Below are positions 1 to 6,319 of a stretch of DNA of 7,800 bases, in pieces (position 1 is the stretch's first letter; each line of letters starts with the position of its first letter). The stretch comes from Cyclobacteriaceae bacterium (lineage in GTDB: Bacteria; Bacteroidota; Bacteroidia; Cytophagales; Cyclobacteriaceae): positions 1-7,800 of the forward strand of contig JAOUOM010000078.1 in assembly GCA_029880385.1 (NCBI GenBank), read 5' to 3'. The notes under the pieces were generated by a model. The model was not told where the DNA came from. It saw only the letters and a program-made list of their open reading frames with translations, and searched no databases. The position numbers and the translations under genes were made by a program.

Positions 1-1131
1 TCAAATGCCATCAAATTTTCACAAAAACGAGGCACGATCAATGTCGGAATACGGTTGATAAATGAAACGGACGACTATTATGAATTCCGTGTGGCCGTAA
101 AAGATTCCGGTATCGGCATCCATCCAAAAGACCAGGAAAAGCTGTTCAAGATTTTCAGCCAGCTGGACAGTTCGAAACGCAAACTTTTTGCCGGGACGGG
201 ACTCGGCCTGGCCATTTCCAAAGAGCTGGTCAAATCGATGAACGGGGAAATAGGCGTCGTGTCCACCCCCGGACTGGGTAGCACGTTTTGGTTCACGTTT
301 CAGGCAGGGAAAGTGACAGAAATACCCGTAAAAGAAAAAACCGAGGAATTTCCCCTCAAAAAAGAGTTCATCCTGCGACAGCCCAGAGTTTTATTGGTCG
401 ACGACAATGAGATCAACCGGAAAGTAGCTTCCCAGATACTCGCCAAGTCGGGCTGCCAGGTGATAAGTGCCTTTAGCGGCAAACAAGCCATTGACTTAAT
501 ATCCAAACAACGTTTCGATTTGGTGTTTATGGACATCCAGATGCCTGAGATGGATGGAATCGAAACAACGAAAAAAATAAGGGAACTGGAGCTGGAATAT
601 GTACCGCCCATCATTGCTATGACCGCCTATTCCATGGAGGAAGACAGGGAAAGATTCCTGCGTCAGGGAATGGATGACTACCTGGCCAAACCGATTAAAT
701 CAAACCTTATTATTGATAAGGTAAAACAATATACCCGTTTTGAGCCACGTGAAGTCGACACCAAGGTTTTTGAAGAACAGGCCGAAGCCTTGATCATCAA
801 CCAAAACACCCTCAACCAACTCTATAAATATGGAGGCAAGGAACTGATCGTAAACGTCCTGCATGAATTTAATAATGAAGCCATTCAACAGGTAAAACAA
901 TCCTTGCGCTTTTATAACAAAAAAGAATTTGAAAAAATGCAGCGTGAATTACATACCTTGAAGGGAAATGCAGGCACATTGGGTATCGAAAGATTATCAA
1001 AACAGGCCGCAGTAGTTGAAAAGAAAATAAAAGAAAATAACTTTGATAAACTTAAACCCGACTTAAGTAAACTAAAAAAGTCATTAAAAGAGTTTCAGGA
1101 TAGCTATAAAAACATAATCAAAGATGAATAA
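1..1131 (+). CDS. Hybrid sensor histidine kinase, C-terminal part (HATPase, receiver, Hpt); 5' end outside the window
   Basis: The reading frame is open from base 1, giving 376 visible codons, so the sensor region and the His-phosphorylation domain lie upstream. The fragment opens with the ATPase N-box (SNAIKFS), then shows the G1 box DSGIGI (103-120), an F-box around EKLFKIFSQLD, and the G2 box GTGLGLAI (193-216). A receiver domain follows from about 385 to 720. It has the acidic pair in VLLVDDNE, the phospho-acceptor Asp in FMDIQMPEMDG (codon 532-534), the Thr in AMTAY and the Lys in LAKPI. The end, about 800-1090, is an Hpt domain with the phosphorylatable His in ELHTLKGNAG (codon 952-954). 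Known for such architectures: phosphate moves His to Asp to Hpt-His and then to a separate receiver, plausibly the next gene, which it overlaps by 8 bp. The TTG at 55 is inside the ATPase domain and is not a start. The ligand cannot be told from what is visible. Confidence 0.93.
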   Translation, partial: SNAIKFSQKRGTINVGIRLINETDDYYEFRVAVKDSGIGIHPKDQEKLFKIFSQLDSSKRKLFAGTGLGLAISKELVKSMNGEIGVVSTPGLGSTFWFTFQAGKVTEIPVKEKTEEFPLKKEFILRQPRVLLVDDNEINRKVASQILAKSGCQVISAFSGKQAIDLISKQRFDLVFMDIQMPEMDGIETTKKIRELELEYVPPIIAMTAYSMEEDRERFLRQGMDDYLAKPIKSNLIIDKVKQYTRFEPREVDTKVFEEQAEALIINQNTLNQLYKYGGKELIVNVLHEFNNEAIQQVKQSLRFYNKKEFEKMQRELHTLKGNAGTLGIERLSKQAAVVEKKIKENNFDKLKPDLSKLKKSLKEFQDSYKNIIKDE

Positions 1132-1501
1132 AAAAATTTTGGTTGCTGAAGACAGTTCCGTCATTCAAAACCTGACAAAAAGGATTCTTTCCATTCAGAA
1201 TTTTGAAATCTGCTCGGTAAAAAATGGAAAGGAGGTTCTGGAAAAACTTGAAAAAGAGCCCTTTGACCTCATTCTCCTTGACCTGAACATGCCCATCATG
1301 GATGGGGAAGAGTGTGCCTCCAAAATCCGGTCCAGCACCGACCCCTCCATCAAAAACATCCCCATCATCGCCATCACCGGCAATGCAAAAAATTACTCCA
1401 TCGACGATTTTAAAAAAATGGGAATAAACGATTTTTTGCCCAAACCACTCAATTATGACGAAATGGTAGACATGGTGAACAGCTATACGGCCGTAGTATA
1501 A
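1124..1501 (+). CDS. Single-domain response regulator (CheY-like receiver)
   Basis: This 125-residue protein is one complete receiver domain with no output domain. It shows the acidic pair E9-D10, the phospho-acceptor D53 in LILLDLNMPIMDG, the switch Thr T85 in AITGNA, and the conserved K107 in FLPKPL, with aromatic F104 nearby. All catalytic residues are present, so it should accept phosphate. The ATG overlaps the 3' end of the hybrid kinase by 8 bp, and the TAA stop abuts the next ATG directly. That placement suggests translational coupling and makes it the likely acceptor from the kinase's Hpt domain. Without a DNA-binding or enzymatic domain it must act by protein contact or serve as a phosphate shuttle or sink. 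Which of these applies is not visible. No Shine-Dalgarno sequence precedes the start. Confidence 0.92.
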   Translation: MNKKILVAEDSSVIQNLTKRILSIQNFEICSVKNGKEVLEKLEKEPFDLILLDLNMPIMDGEECASKIRSSTDPSIKNIPIIAITGNAKNYSIDDFKKMGINDFLPKPLNYDEMVDMVNSYTAVV

Positions 1502-1777
1502 ATGGAAGTAAAATACAGCAAACATTTCCTCAACCGACTCGAAGACCTTTTCTCAGAAACCGACTATGTGTTGCGCTACGAAAAAGGAAATTTTCACTCC
1601 GGCTATTGCATTTTGAAAGAAACCAAAATCGCCATCGTTAACAAATACTTCCCACTTGATGGCAAAATCAACAGCCTGATGGAAATCCTGAGAACCATTA
1701 CCGTCGAAACGGATAAACTGAGTGAAAAAAACGCAAAACTCCTCACCGAGCTAAAGCAAAACCAAATCACCCCTTGA
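1502..1777 (+). CDS. Small conserved-looking protein of unknown function
   Basis: I do not assign a function. The protein has 91 residues, no signal peptide, no membrane segment and no cysteine cluster (one Cys, in SGYCIL). The N-terminal two thirds look like a small alpha/beta domain: a helix around residues 6-18, then strands around YVLRYEKG, GYCILKETKIAIVNKYFP. The C-terminal third (about residues 55-88) is a charged helix rich in Lys, Glu and Leu that could form a coiled coil. Its ATG follows the regulator's stop without a gap, and its TGA overlaps the TTG start of the next gene (TTGA, 1774-1777). It is therefore translated in line with its neighbours and is very likely a real gene. I have the impression that similar short proteins occur beside this hydrolase in other Bacteroidota, but I cannot verify that here. 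Confidence 0.8.
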   Translation: MEVKYSKHFLNRLEDLFSETDYVLRYEKGNFHSGYCILKETKIAIVNKYFPLDGKINSLMEILRTITVETDKLSEKNAKLLTELKQNQITP

Positions 1778-2535
1778 CGCTCACATTTTTAGGGACCGGG
1801 ACTTCTCAGGGCGTACCTGTTATCGCCTGTACCTGCCAGGTTTGCCGCTCGGTAGATTTCAAGGACAAGCGTTTGCGCAGTTCGGTCCATATTGAATGGG
1901 AAGGCCAAAGCATCGTAATCGACACCGGACCGGATTTTCGCCAGCAAATGATCCGGGAGCGTATCGCACGCGTAGATGCCATCCTCTACACACACGAGCA
2001 CAAAGACCACACCGCCGGAATGGATGATGTACGAAGTTTCAACTTCCGGCACAAAATGGATATGCCCATTTTTGCACGGCAGCAGGTACTGGATCAGCTA
2101 AAACAAGAATTTTCCTATGTCTTTGCTGAAAAAAAATATCCCGGCACTCCGCGCGTTGCCCCCTTTCCCATTGAAAACAAGCCCTTTCAGGTCAACGGAG
2201 CCACCATCATCCCGATTGAAGTGATGCACTATCGCTTGCCCGTTTTTGGTTTCCGGCTGGGCGATATTACCTACATCACGGATGCCAACCACATCGCACC
2301 CGAAGAGATTGAAAAAATAAAGGGCAGTAAGATCGTGGTGATCAATGCCCTCCAAAAGGAAGACCATATCAGCCATTTCAATTTTTACCAGGCCATTGAT
2401 TTGGCCAGGGAAATAGGTGCAGAACATACGTACCTGACCCATATAAGCCACCGGCTGGGCCGTCATCAGGACATTATGGACGAGCTCCCGGAAAATATCT
2501 CCCTGGCGTGGGATGGTTTGAAAGTACATTTGTAG
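1774..2535 (+). CDS. MBL-fold metallo-hydrolase, PhnP-like
   Basis: This is a 253-residue cytoplasmic metallo-beta-lactamase-fold protein, the size of PhnP-type phosphodiesterases. The metal-binding motif THEHKDH gives H74, H76, D78 and H79. Further ligands are expected at H152 (EVMHYRLP), D170 (YITDANH) and H223 in THISHRLGRH. Near the N-terminus, C19, C21 and C24 (CTCQVC), followed at the C-terminus by His residues, resemble the structural zinc site described for E. coli PhnP. Known members hydrolyse phosphodiesters, including cyclic phosphates. The substrate here is not known and no phosphonate genes are nearby. The start is TTG: the family fold begins immediately (TLTFLGTGTSQG), a stop at 1714-1716 closes the frame upstream, and no ATG or GTG lies between. 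The start overlaps the preceding stop by 4 bp, suggesting coupled translation. Confidence 0.9.
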   Translation: MTLTFLGTGTSQGVPVIACTCQVCRSVDFKDKRLRSSVHIEWEGQSIVIDTGPDFRQQMIRERIARVDAILYTHEHKDHTAGMDDVRSFNFRHKMDMPIFARQQVLDQLKQEFSYVFAEKKYPGTPRVAPFPIENKPFQVNGATIIPIEVMHYRLPVFGFRLGDITYITDANHIAPEEIEKIKGSKIVVINALQKEDHISHFNFYQAIDLAREIGAEHTYLTHISHRLGRHQDIMDELPENISLAWDGLKVHL

Positions 2536-2539
2536 CCGT

Positions 2540-4060
2540 ATGTTTCACCATTTCGTATTTATCAGGCGCCTGGCTTACCAGCTCCATGAACAATTACAAA
2601 ACGCCACATTGGGCGAATGTTTTAGTCAGCAAAAAGACGAGCTGATCCTTGGTTTCCTGTTACCCGACAAGTCTTCGTTTTATATCCGGGCATCCCTGTC
2701 AGCAGAAGTCAGCCTGCTCTCCTTCCCTGCCGACTATGCCCGGGCAAGAAAAAACAGTGTGGACCTATTTGCCGAACTCATTGGCCGACGTGTCATCCAA
2801 GTAGTCCCGATCCCCTTCGACCGGTCGTTTCTCATCAGCTTTTCGCGTGATTTTCAATTGCTGTTCAAAATGCACGGAAGCCGATCCAACCTGGCACTGT
2901 TCAAAAACGACAAACTCTTCCGGCTTTTCAATACCAGTCTGGCCGCAGACCTTCAGCTTTCGCCTGCTACCTTGTCACGGCCCATAGACCTGTCCCAACC
3001 AGCCACCATTGAGCTGGGACTACTCGAAAAAATAATCGGAAAAGAGTGGATGGGCTACCTGATCCTGCAATATGACTATACCAGCCTGACGAACCAGGAG
3101 AAAATAGAACGTATCCGGGAAACCCTGAATATTTGGCTGTCCAGCCCCATCCGGATAGAAAAAAGCCATAAACCCACACTGTCCCTGCTACCCGGAGAAG
3201 GCTTGGGCCTGGCCAGTCCCATTGAAGCCGCCAACCAGCTGTATTCGCTTTACACCAGGGATTATTTTTTGGAAAAAGAAAAGAGCCGGGCAGAGTCCCT
3301 GCTTCGGCAGAAAATCAAACAGTCGCTCAATTATATTGAAAAAACCAGCCAAAAAGCACGCGAAATCGAACAGCGAAGGGACTATGGCGAATTAGCCAAC
3401 CTGCTGATGGCCAATTTGCACCAACTTTCGCGCAACAAAAGTGAGGTAACCGTCGAAGACATTTACCATGACAACCGACCGATCGTCATACGGGTAAAAC
3501 CCAACCTCAGTCCACAGCAAAATGCCGAACAATACTACCGCAAGGCGAAAAACCAGAAAAAAGAGCTGGAGGTATTGAAGGCAAATATTGAAGCGAAAAA
3601 AGAACAGCTTCAGGCATTGGAAAAAGAATGTACGGAATTGGCAGAGGCCACTACCTTTAAGGAATTGCGAAAAAGGGACAATGCCGCATCCAAAAAGGAA
3701 AACGTGGTATTGCCCTACAAACCATTTGAATTTCAGGGGTATCACATCTGGGTAGGCAAATCTGCCAGGGCCAATGATGAGCTGACCCTGCACCATGCGC
3801 ATAAAAATGACCTTTGGCTCCATGCACGTGATGTGGCAGGTTCCCACGTGATCATCAAAACCCAAGCGGGCAAAACAACACCCGCTACCGTGTTGGAATA
3901 TGCCGCCCGCCTGGCGGCAGCTAATTCCAAACGAAAGACAGACAGCCTTTGTCCGGTCATTTATACGGAAAAAAAGCACATAAGAAAGCCCAGGGGTTTC
4001 CCCCCGGGCAAAGTGATTGTTGAAAAAGAAAATGTACTGATGGTCGAACCCCTGCGCTAA
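2540..4060 (+). CDS. NFACT-family protein, RqcH/Rqc2-like ribosome quality-control factor
   Basis: This 506-residue protein resembles bacterial RqcH, which binds stalled 50S subunits and recruits Ala-tRNA to add C-terminal alanine tails. The NFACT-N domain spans about residues 1-130. It contains the D94-R95 pair (IPFDRSF) matching the Asp-Arg residues needed for tRNA recruitment in characterised homologues, and a GSRSNLAL segment matching the family's G-R-x-SN motif. A helical middle region follows, with charged coiled-coil stretches at about 244-285 and 340-375. Between them is the motif LSPQQNAEQYY (323-333). The C-terminal NFACT-R domain starts near residue 396 and carries the hallmark DLWLHARDVAGSHVII (424-439) and KPRGFPPGK. 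It is somewhat shorter than the Bacillus protein (about 570 residues), and no NFACT-C domain is present, as usual in bacteria. The ATG lies 4 bp after the hydrolase stop. Older annotation may call it a fibronectin-binding protein. Alanine-tailing activity is inferred. Confidence 0.9.
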   Translation: MFHHFVFIRRLAYQLHEQLQNATLGECFSQQKDELILGFLLPDKSSFYIRASLSAEVSLLSFPADYARARKNSVDLFAELIGRRVIQVVPIPFDRSFLISFSRDFQLLFKMHGSRSNLALFKNDKLFRLFNTSLAADLQLSPATLSRPIDLSQPATIELGLLEKIIGKEWMGYLILQYDYTSLTNQEKIERIRETLNIWLSSPIRIEKSHKPTLSLLPGEGLGLASPIEAANQLYSLYTRDYFLEKEKSRAESLLRQKIKQSLNYIEKTSQKAREIEQRRDYGELANLLMANLHQLSRNKSEVTVEDIYHDNRPIVIRVKPNLSPQQNAEQYYRKAKNQKKELEVLKANIEAKKEQLQALEKECTELAEATTFKELRKRDNAASKKENVVLPYKPFEFQGYHIWVGKSARANDELTLHHAHKNDLWLHARDVAGSHVIIKTQAGKTTPATVLEYAARLAAANSKRKTDSLCPVIYTEKKHIRKPRGFPPGKVIVEKENVLMVEPLR

Positions 4061-4074
4061 GGGGTTATTCGACC
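4042..4074. terminator. Imperfect hairpin across the convergent NFACT/pyk gene ends, candidate bidirectional terminator
   Basis: GGTCGAACCCC (4042-4052) can pair with GGGG (4061-4064) and TTCGACC (4068-4074). This gives an 11-bp stem with an 8-base loop (4053-4060) and a 3-base bulge (4065-4067). The NFACT stop codon falls in the loop, and the bulge is exactly the pyk stop codon. No run of T follows directly on either strand, so it is not a canonical intrinsic terminator. On the - strand a T-rich stretch lies about 10 bases further on. It may instead stabilise 3' ends or limit read-through between the convergent genes. Confidence 0.45.
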
Positions 4075-5495
4075 TGATGCACTTTCATCATATTGGTATG
4101 CCCCTGCCAGTGTGAAGGCATGGAAGCCGTGTGAATGTAGATATCGCCAACATCAAGCAATCCATGGTCTTTCAGGATTTTTTCGATTTGCGTCAGGGTT
4201 TCGTCGATATTTTCCGTCCTGTCATAGTAAAAACCCCTGACACCCCACACCAGGCTTATTTGCCGGAGCAAATGCTTTTGGTTGGTGAAAATGAAAATAT
4301 CTGCATGCGGACGGTGCATGGCTAATCGGTATCCTGTGTAGCCAGATTTGGTCATTCCCACAATAGCCTTGGCATTGACCGATTCACTCATTCGGCTGGC
4401 AGCACGTACCAACAAATCATTGAGGCGTGTACTGGAATCCTCATTTTCATAATACTTGTAATAGATAGATTCTGCTGCCTGCTCTACCGCTGCGATGGTC
4501 TGGCTCATGCGAGTCACCGCTTCGATCGGGTATTTACCCGCTGCGGATTCGGCCGACAGCATGAGTGCATCTGCCCCGTCCATTACGGCATTGGCCACAT
4601 CATTGGTCTCTGCACGTGTTGGCCGTGGGTTTTCGATCATGCTTTCCATCATCTGGGTTGCGATAATGACCGGTTTGCCGGCCTTATTGCATTTTTTCAC
4701 AATCCGTTTTTGCCAGATAGGCACATCCTGCATGGCAATTTCCACACCCAGGTCGCCACGTGCCACCATAATGGCATCCGTTGCTTCGATTATCTCATCA
4801 ATATTACGGAGTGCTTCGGGCTTTTCAATTTTGGCAACCACTTTGGTACGTTTGCCCGCTGCTTTAATCTTTTCTTTCAATACAAGGATGTCCTGCGCCT
4901 TTCGTACAAAGGACAACGCCACCCACTCCAGGTCAAACTGAAGTCCAAAAAGAAGGTCTTCCTCATCTTTTTCGGTAAGTGAAGGAGCCGAAACAATGGT
5001 GTCAGGCAAATTGATCCCTTTTCGGGGTTTCAGCAAACCACCATGCACTACGGTTGTAATGACATTGTTTCCTTCTACTCCTTCCGCACGTAATTCAATG
5101 TTGCCATCATCGATCAGGATGGTGTCACCCTTTTTCACATCACCAATGATTTCTTTATAGGTAGTACTCACCATTTCACTGGTGCCCATCATTTCCTCGG
5201 TCGTAATAATAAGTTTTTGGCCCGGTACAATGGTAACCCCCCCGTTTTCCACTTGGTTGATTCGGATTTTTGGTCCCTGCAAATCCTGCAGCATGGCGAC
5301 ATTGGTACCCAACTCGATATTGATCTGGGTAATCATTTCAATTACTTTTTTATGATCTTCATGTGACCCGTGTGAAAAATTTAGTCGAAATACATTGGCT
5401 CCAGCCGCGATTAACTCCCGCAATGTTTCCTTGTTGTTACTCGATGGACCAATAGTTGCAACGATTTTTGATCTTTTTTTAATAGGTGTGATCAT
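4065..5495 (-). CDS. pyk: Pyruvate kinase
   Basis: It catalyses phosphoenolpyruvate plus ADP to pyruvate plus ATP, the last step of glycolysis, in the cytoplasm. The 476 residues are normal for a bacterial enzyme. The N-terminus SKIVATIGPSS and the R37 / NFSHG segment (39-43) form part of the substrate site. The B-domain occupies about 80-165. The active-site motif AKIEKPEAL supplies K222 and metal ligand E224, MVARGDLGVE supplies metal ligand D248, and T280 lies in IATQMMESM. PRPTRAE and LMLSAESAAGKYP complete the family signature. The C-terminal regulatory domain ends without the extra PEP-utiliser-like domain seen in some Bacillus enzymes. At the position equivalent to muscle Glu117 it has K76, flanked by L72, Q73 and I79, the combination linked to potassium-independent enzymes. 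It follows the IPExxxVDY gene after 9 bp and is probably cotranscribed with it. Confidence 0.97.
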   Translation of the reverse strand: MITPIKKRSKIVATIGPSSNNKETLRELIAAGANVFRLNFSHGSHEDHKKVIEMITQINIELGTNVAMLQDLQGPKIRINQVENGGVTIVPGQKLIITTEEMMGTSEMVSTTYKEIIGDVKKGDTILIDDGNIELRAEGVEGNNVITTVVHGGLLKPRKGINLPDTIVSAPSLTEKDEEDLLFGLQFDLEWVALSFVRKAQDILVLKEKIKAAGKRTKVVAKIEKPEALRNIDEIIEATDAIMVARGDLGVEIAMQDVPIWQKRIVKKCNKAGKPVIIATQMMESMIENPRPTRAETNDVANAVMDGADALMLSAESAAGKYPIEAVTRMSQTIAAVEQAAESIYYKYYENEDSSTRLNDLLVRAASRMSESVNAKAIVGMTKSGYTGYRLAMHRPHADIFIFTNQKHLLRQISLVWGVRGFYYDRTENIDETLTQIEKILKDHGLLDVGDIYIHTASMPSHWQGHTNMMKVHQVE

Positions 5496-5504
5496 ACTGT
5501 CTGT

Positions 5505-5936
5505 CTAATAGAGAAGGTTTTCTTTTTGTTTTATTTTTTCGATATCCAATTTGACCAGGTAATCGATCACTGGAATCTGCTTGAGCGACGAAATTAATGG
5601 ATCAAGGTCAAACTCATCCACATCTGTCATTAATTTCAGGAAAAAGTCGAATTGTTGGAGCTCCGGAAGCAACAATTGACCGGTTTTTACATTTCCGGCC
5701 ACCAGTCGGTTGCGCAAAAGTGTGTGGTGGTGCATCTCCGATTCACATACAAAATTTGAGATTACCATCATCGAGAGGTCTTTAAATTTTATGACAATAT
5801 CTTTCCTTTTTTCAAGGCAAAACAAGCCGGACCGATTGAGGTTCCATGCCAGTTGATGCTCCTTTATCGGACTTACAATGCCCAATAAATGGAAATCATA
5901 GGTTATTTCCGCGATCAGTTTTGTCTTTTTGCCCAT
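5505..5936 (-). CDS. IPExxxVDY-family protein, function unknown
   Basis: With the start chosen here the protein has 143 residues. It matches a short Bacteroidota family named for the motif IPExxxVDY, seen here as the variant LPELQQFDF (residues 90-98). Other family-like features are the basic opening MGKKTKL, the segment YDFHLLGIVSPIKEHQLAWNLN, and the ending KLDIEKIKQKENLLY. It has no signal peptide, membrane segment or known catalytic motif, and no function is established for the family as far as I know. The frame could also start at ATG 5978-5976, adding 14 residues. I prefer the internal ATG because family members usually begin with a Lys-rich stretch at this point, and the extra residues show no conserved look. 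It lies 9 bp upstream of pyk on the same strand and is transcribed divergently from acpP. Pairing with pyk and closeness to rnc are, to my knowledge, common in this phylum. Confidence 0.82.
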   Translation of the reverse strand: MGKKTKLIAEITYDFHLLGIVSPIKEHQLAWNLNRSGLFCLEKRKDIVIKFKDLSMMVISNFVCESEMHHHTLLRNRLVAGNVKTGQLLLPELQQFDFFLKLMTDVDEFDLDPLISSLKQIPVIDYLVKLDIEKIKQKENLLY

Positions 5937-5997
5937 AACAGTCAGGTAGTATATTATTGCCTCACGATTTGGATGCAATTTAGGTCTGATAATTAAG

Positions 5998-6028
5998 TTT
6001 GATTTTATAGGTTTAATGTATTTCTTTG
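5998..6028 (+). promoter_or_regulatory. Candidate Bacteroidota-type promoter for acpP-fabF-rnc
   Basis: TTTG at 5998-6001 is followed 19 bases later by TTTCTTTG at 6021-6028. The Bacteroidota primary-sigma consensus is TTTG near -33 and TAnnTTTG near -7, about this distance apart. The match is complete in the first element and lacks only the A of the second. Transcription would begin near 6034-6036, leaving a leader of roughly 25 bases before the acpP ATG. The whole 122-bp divergent spacer (5937-6058) is AT-rich. I could not pick a convincing promoter for the opposite, IPExxxVDY-pyk direction. Confidence 0.4.
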
Positions 6029-6058
6029 CACAGAATTTTTAAACTAAACAGTAAGAAA

Positions 6059-6295
6059 ATGTCAGAAATTGCACAAAAGGTAAAGTCAATTATCATTGAC
6101 AAATTAGGTGTTGAAGAATCAGAAGTAACGCCAGAGGCTAGTTTTACTAATGATTTGGGTGCAGACTCCCTGGATACCGTAGAACTGATCATGGAGTTCG
6201 AGAAAGAATTCAACATCTCTATCCCTGATGACCAGGCAGAAAACATTGCCACGGTAGGACAAGCGATCTCATACCTGGAAGAAAACGTAAAGTAA
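6059..6295 (+). CDS. acpP: Acyl carrier protein
   Basis: The product has 78 residues, the standard acyl carrier protein length. It is a small acidic four-helix protein that carries growing acyl chains on a 4'-phosphopantetheine arm during type II fatty acid synthesis. The attachment serine is S37 in the motif LGADSLDTVEL, and the following helix (VELIMEFEKEFNISIPDD) is the usual docking surface for partner enzymes. The ATG at 6059 is chosen over an in-frame TTG at 6026 because the family begins MSEIA with no extension, and the TTG lies inside the candidate -7 promoter element. The upstream sequence is A-rich without a real Shine-Dalgarno. fabF follows after 24 bp on the same strand, so the carrier and one of its main client enzymes are probably coexpressed. 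Confidence 0.97.
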   Translation: MSEIAQKVKSIIIDKLGVEESEVTPEASFTNDLGADSLDTVELIMEFEKEFNISIPDDQAENIATVGQAISYLEENVK

Positions 6296-6319
6296 TATTC
6301 TTCAGACCAATCAGTATTT

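Noticed and set aside
55..57. TTG as the start of the first gene
   Set aside because: The frame is open to base 1 and the upstream codons encode the ATPase N-box (SNAIKFS), so the gene continues beyond the left edge.
3392..3979. Open frame of 195 codons on the - strand inside the NFACT gene
   Set aside because: It is a shadow of a well-conserved coding region. The product is Phe- and Cys-rich without any motif.
3988..4009. GC-rich inverted repeat (GCCC-A-GGGG, TTT loop, CCCC-CC-GGGC) inside the NFACT gene
   Set aside because: It encodes the conserved KPRGFPPGK segment of NFACT-R, so codon content explains it. It is well inside the gene with no T-run.
4495..4941. Open frame of 148 codons on the + strand inside pyk
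   Set aside because: It is antisense to the pyruvate kinase active-site region, with low-complexity Ser/Ile/Ala composition and no motif.
6026..6058. N-terminal extension of acpP from a TTG at 6026
   Set aside because: Acyl carrier proteins begin at the MSEIA-like position. The extension would start inside the candidate promoter element and has no family support.
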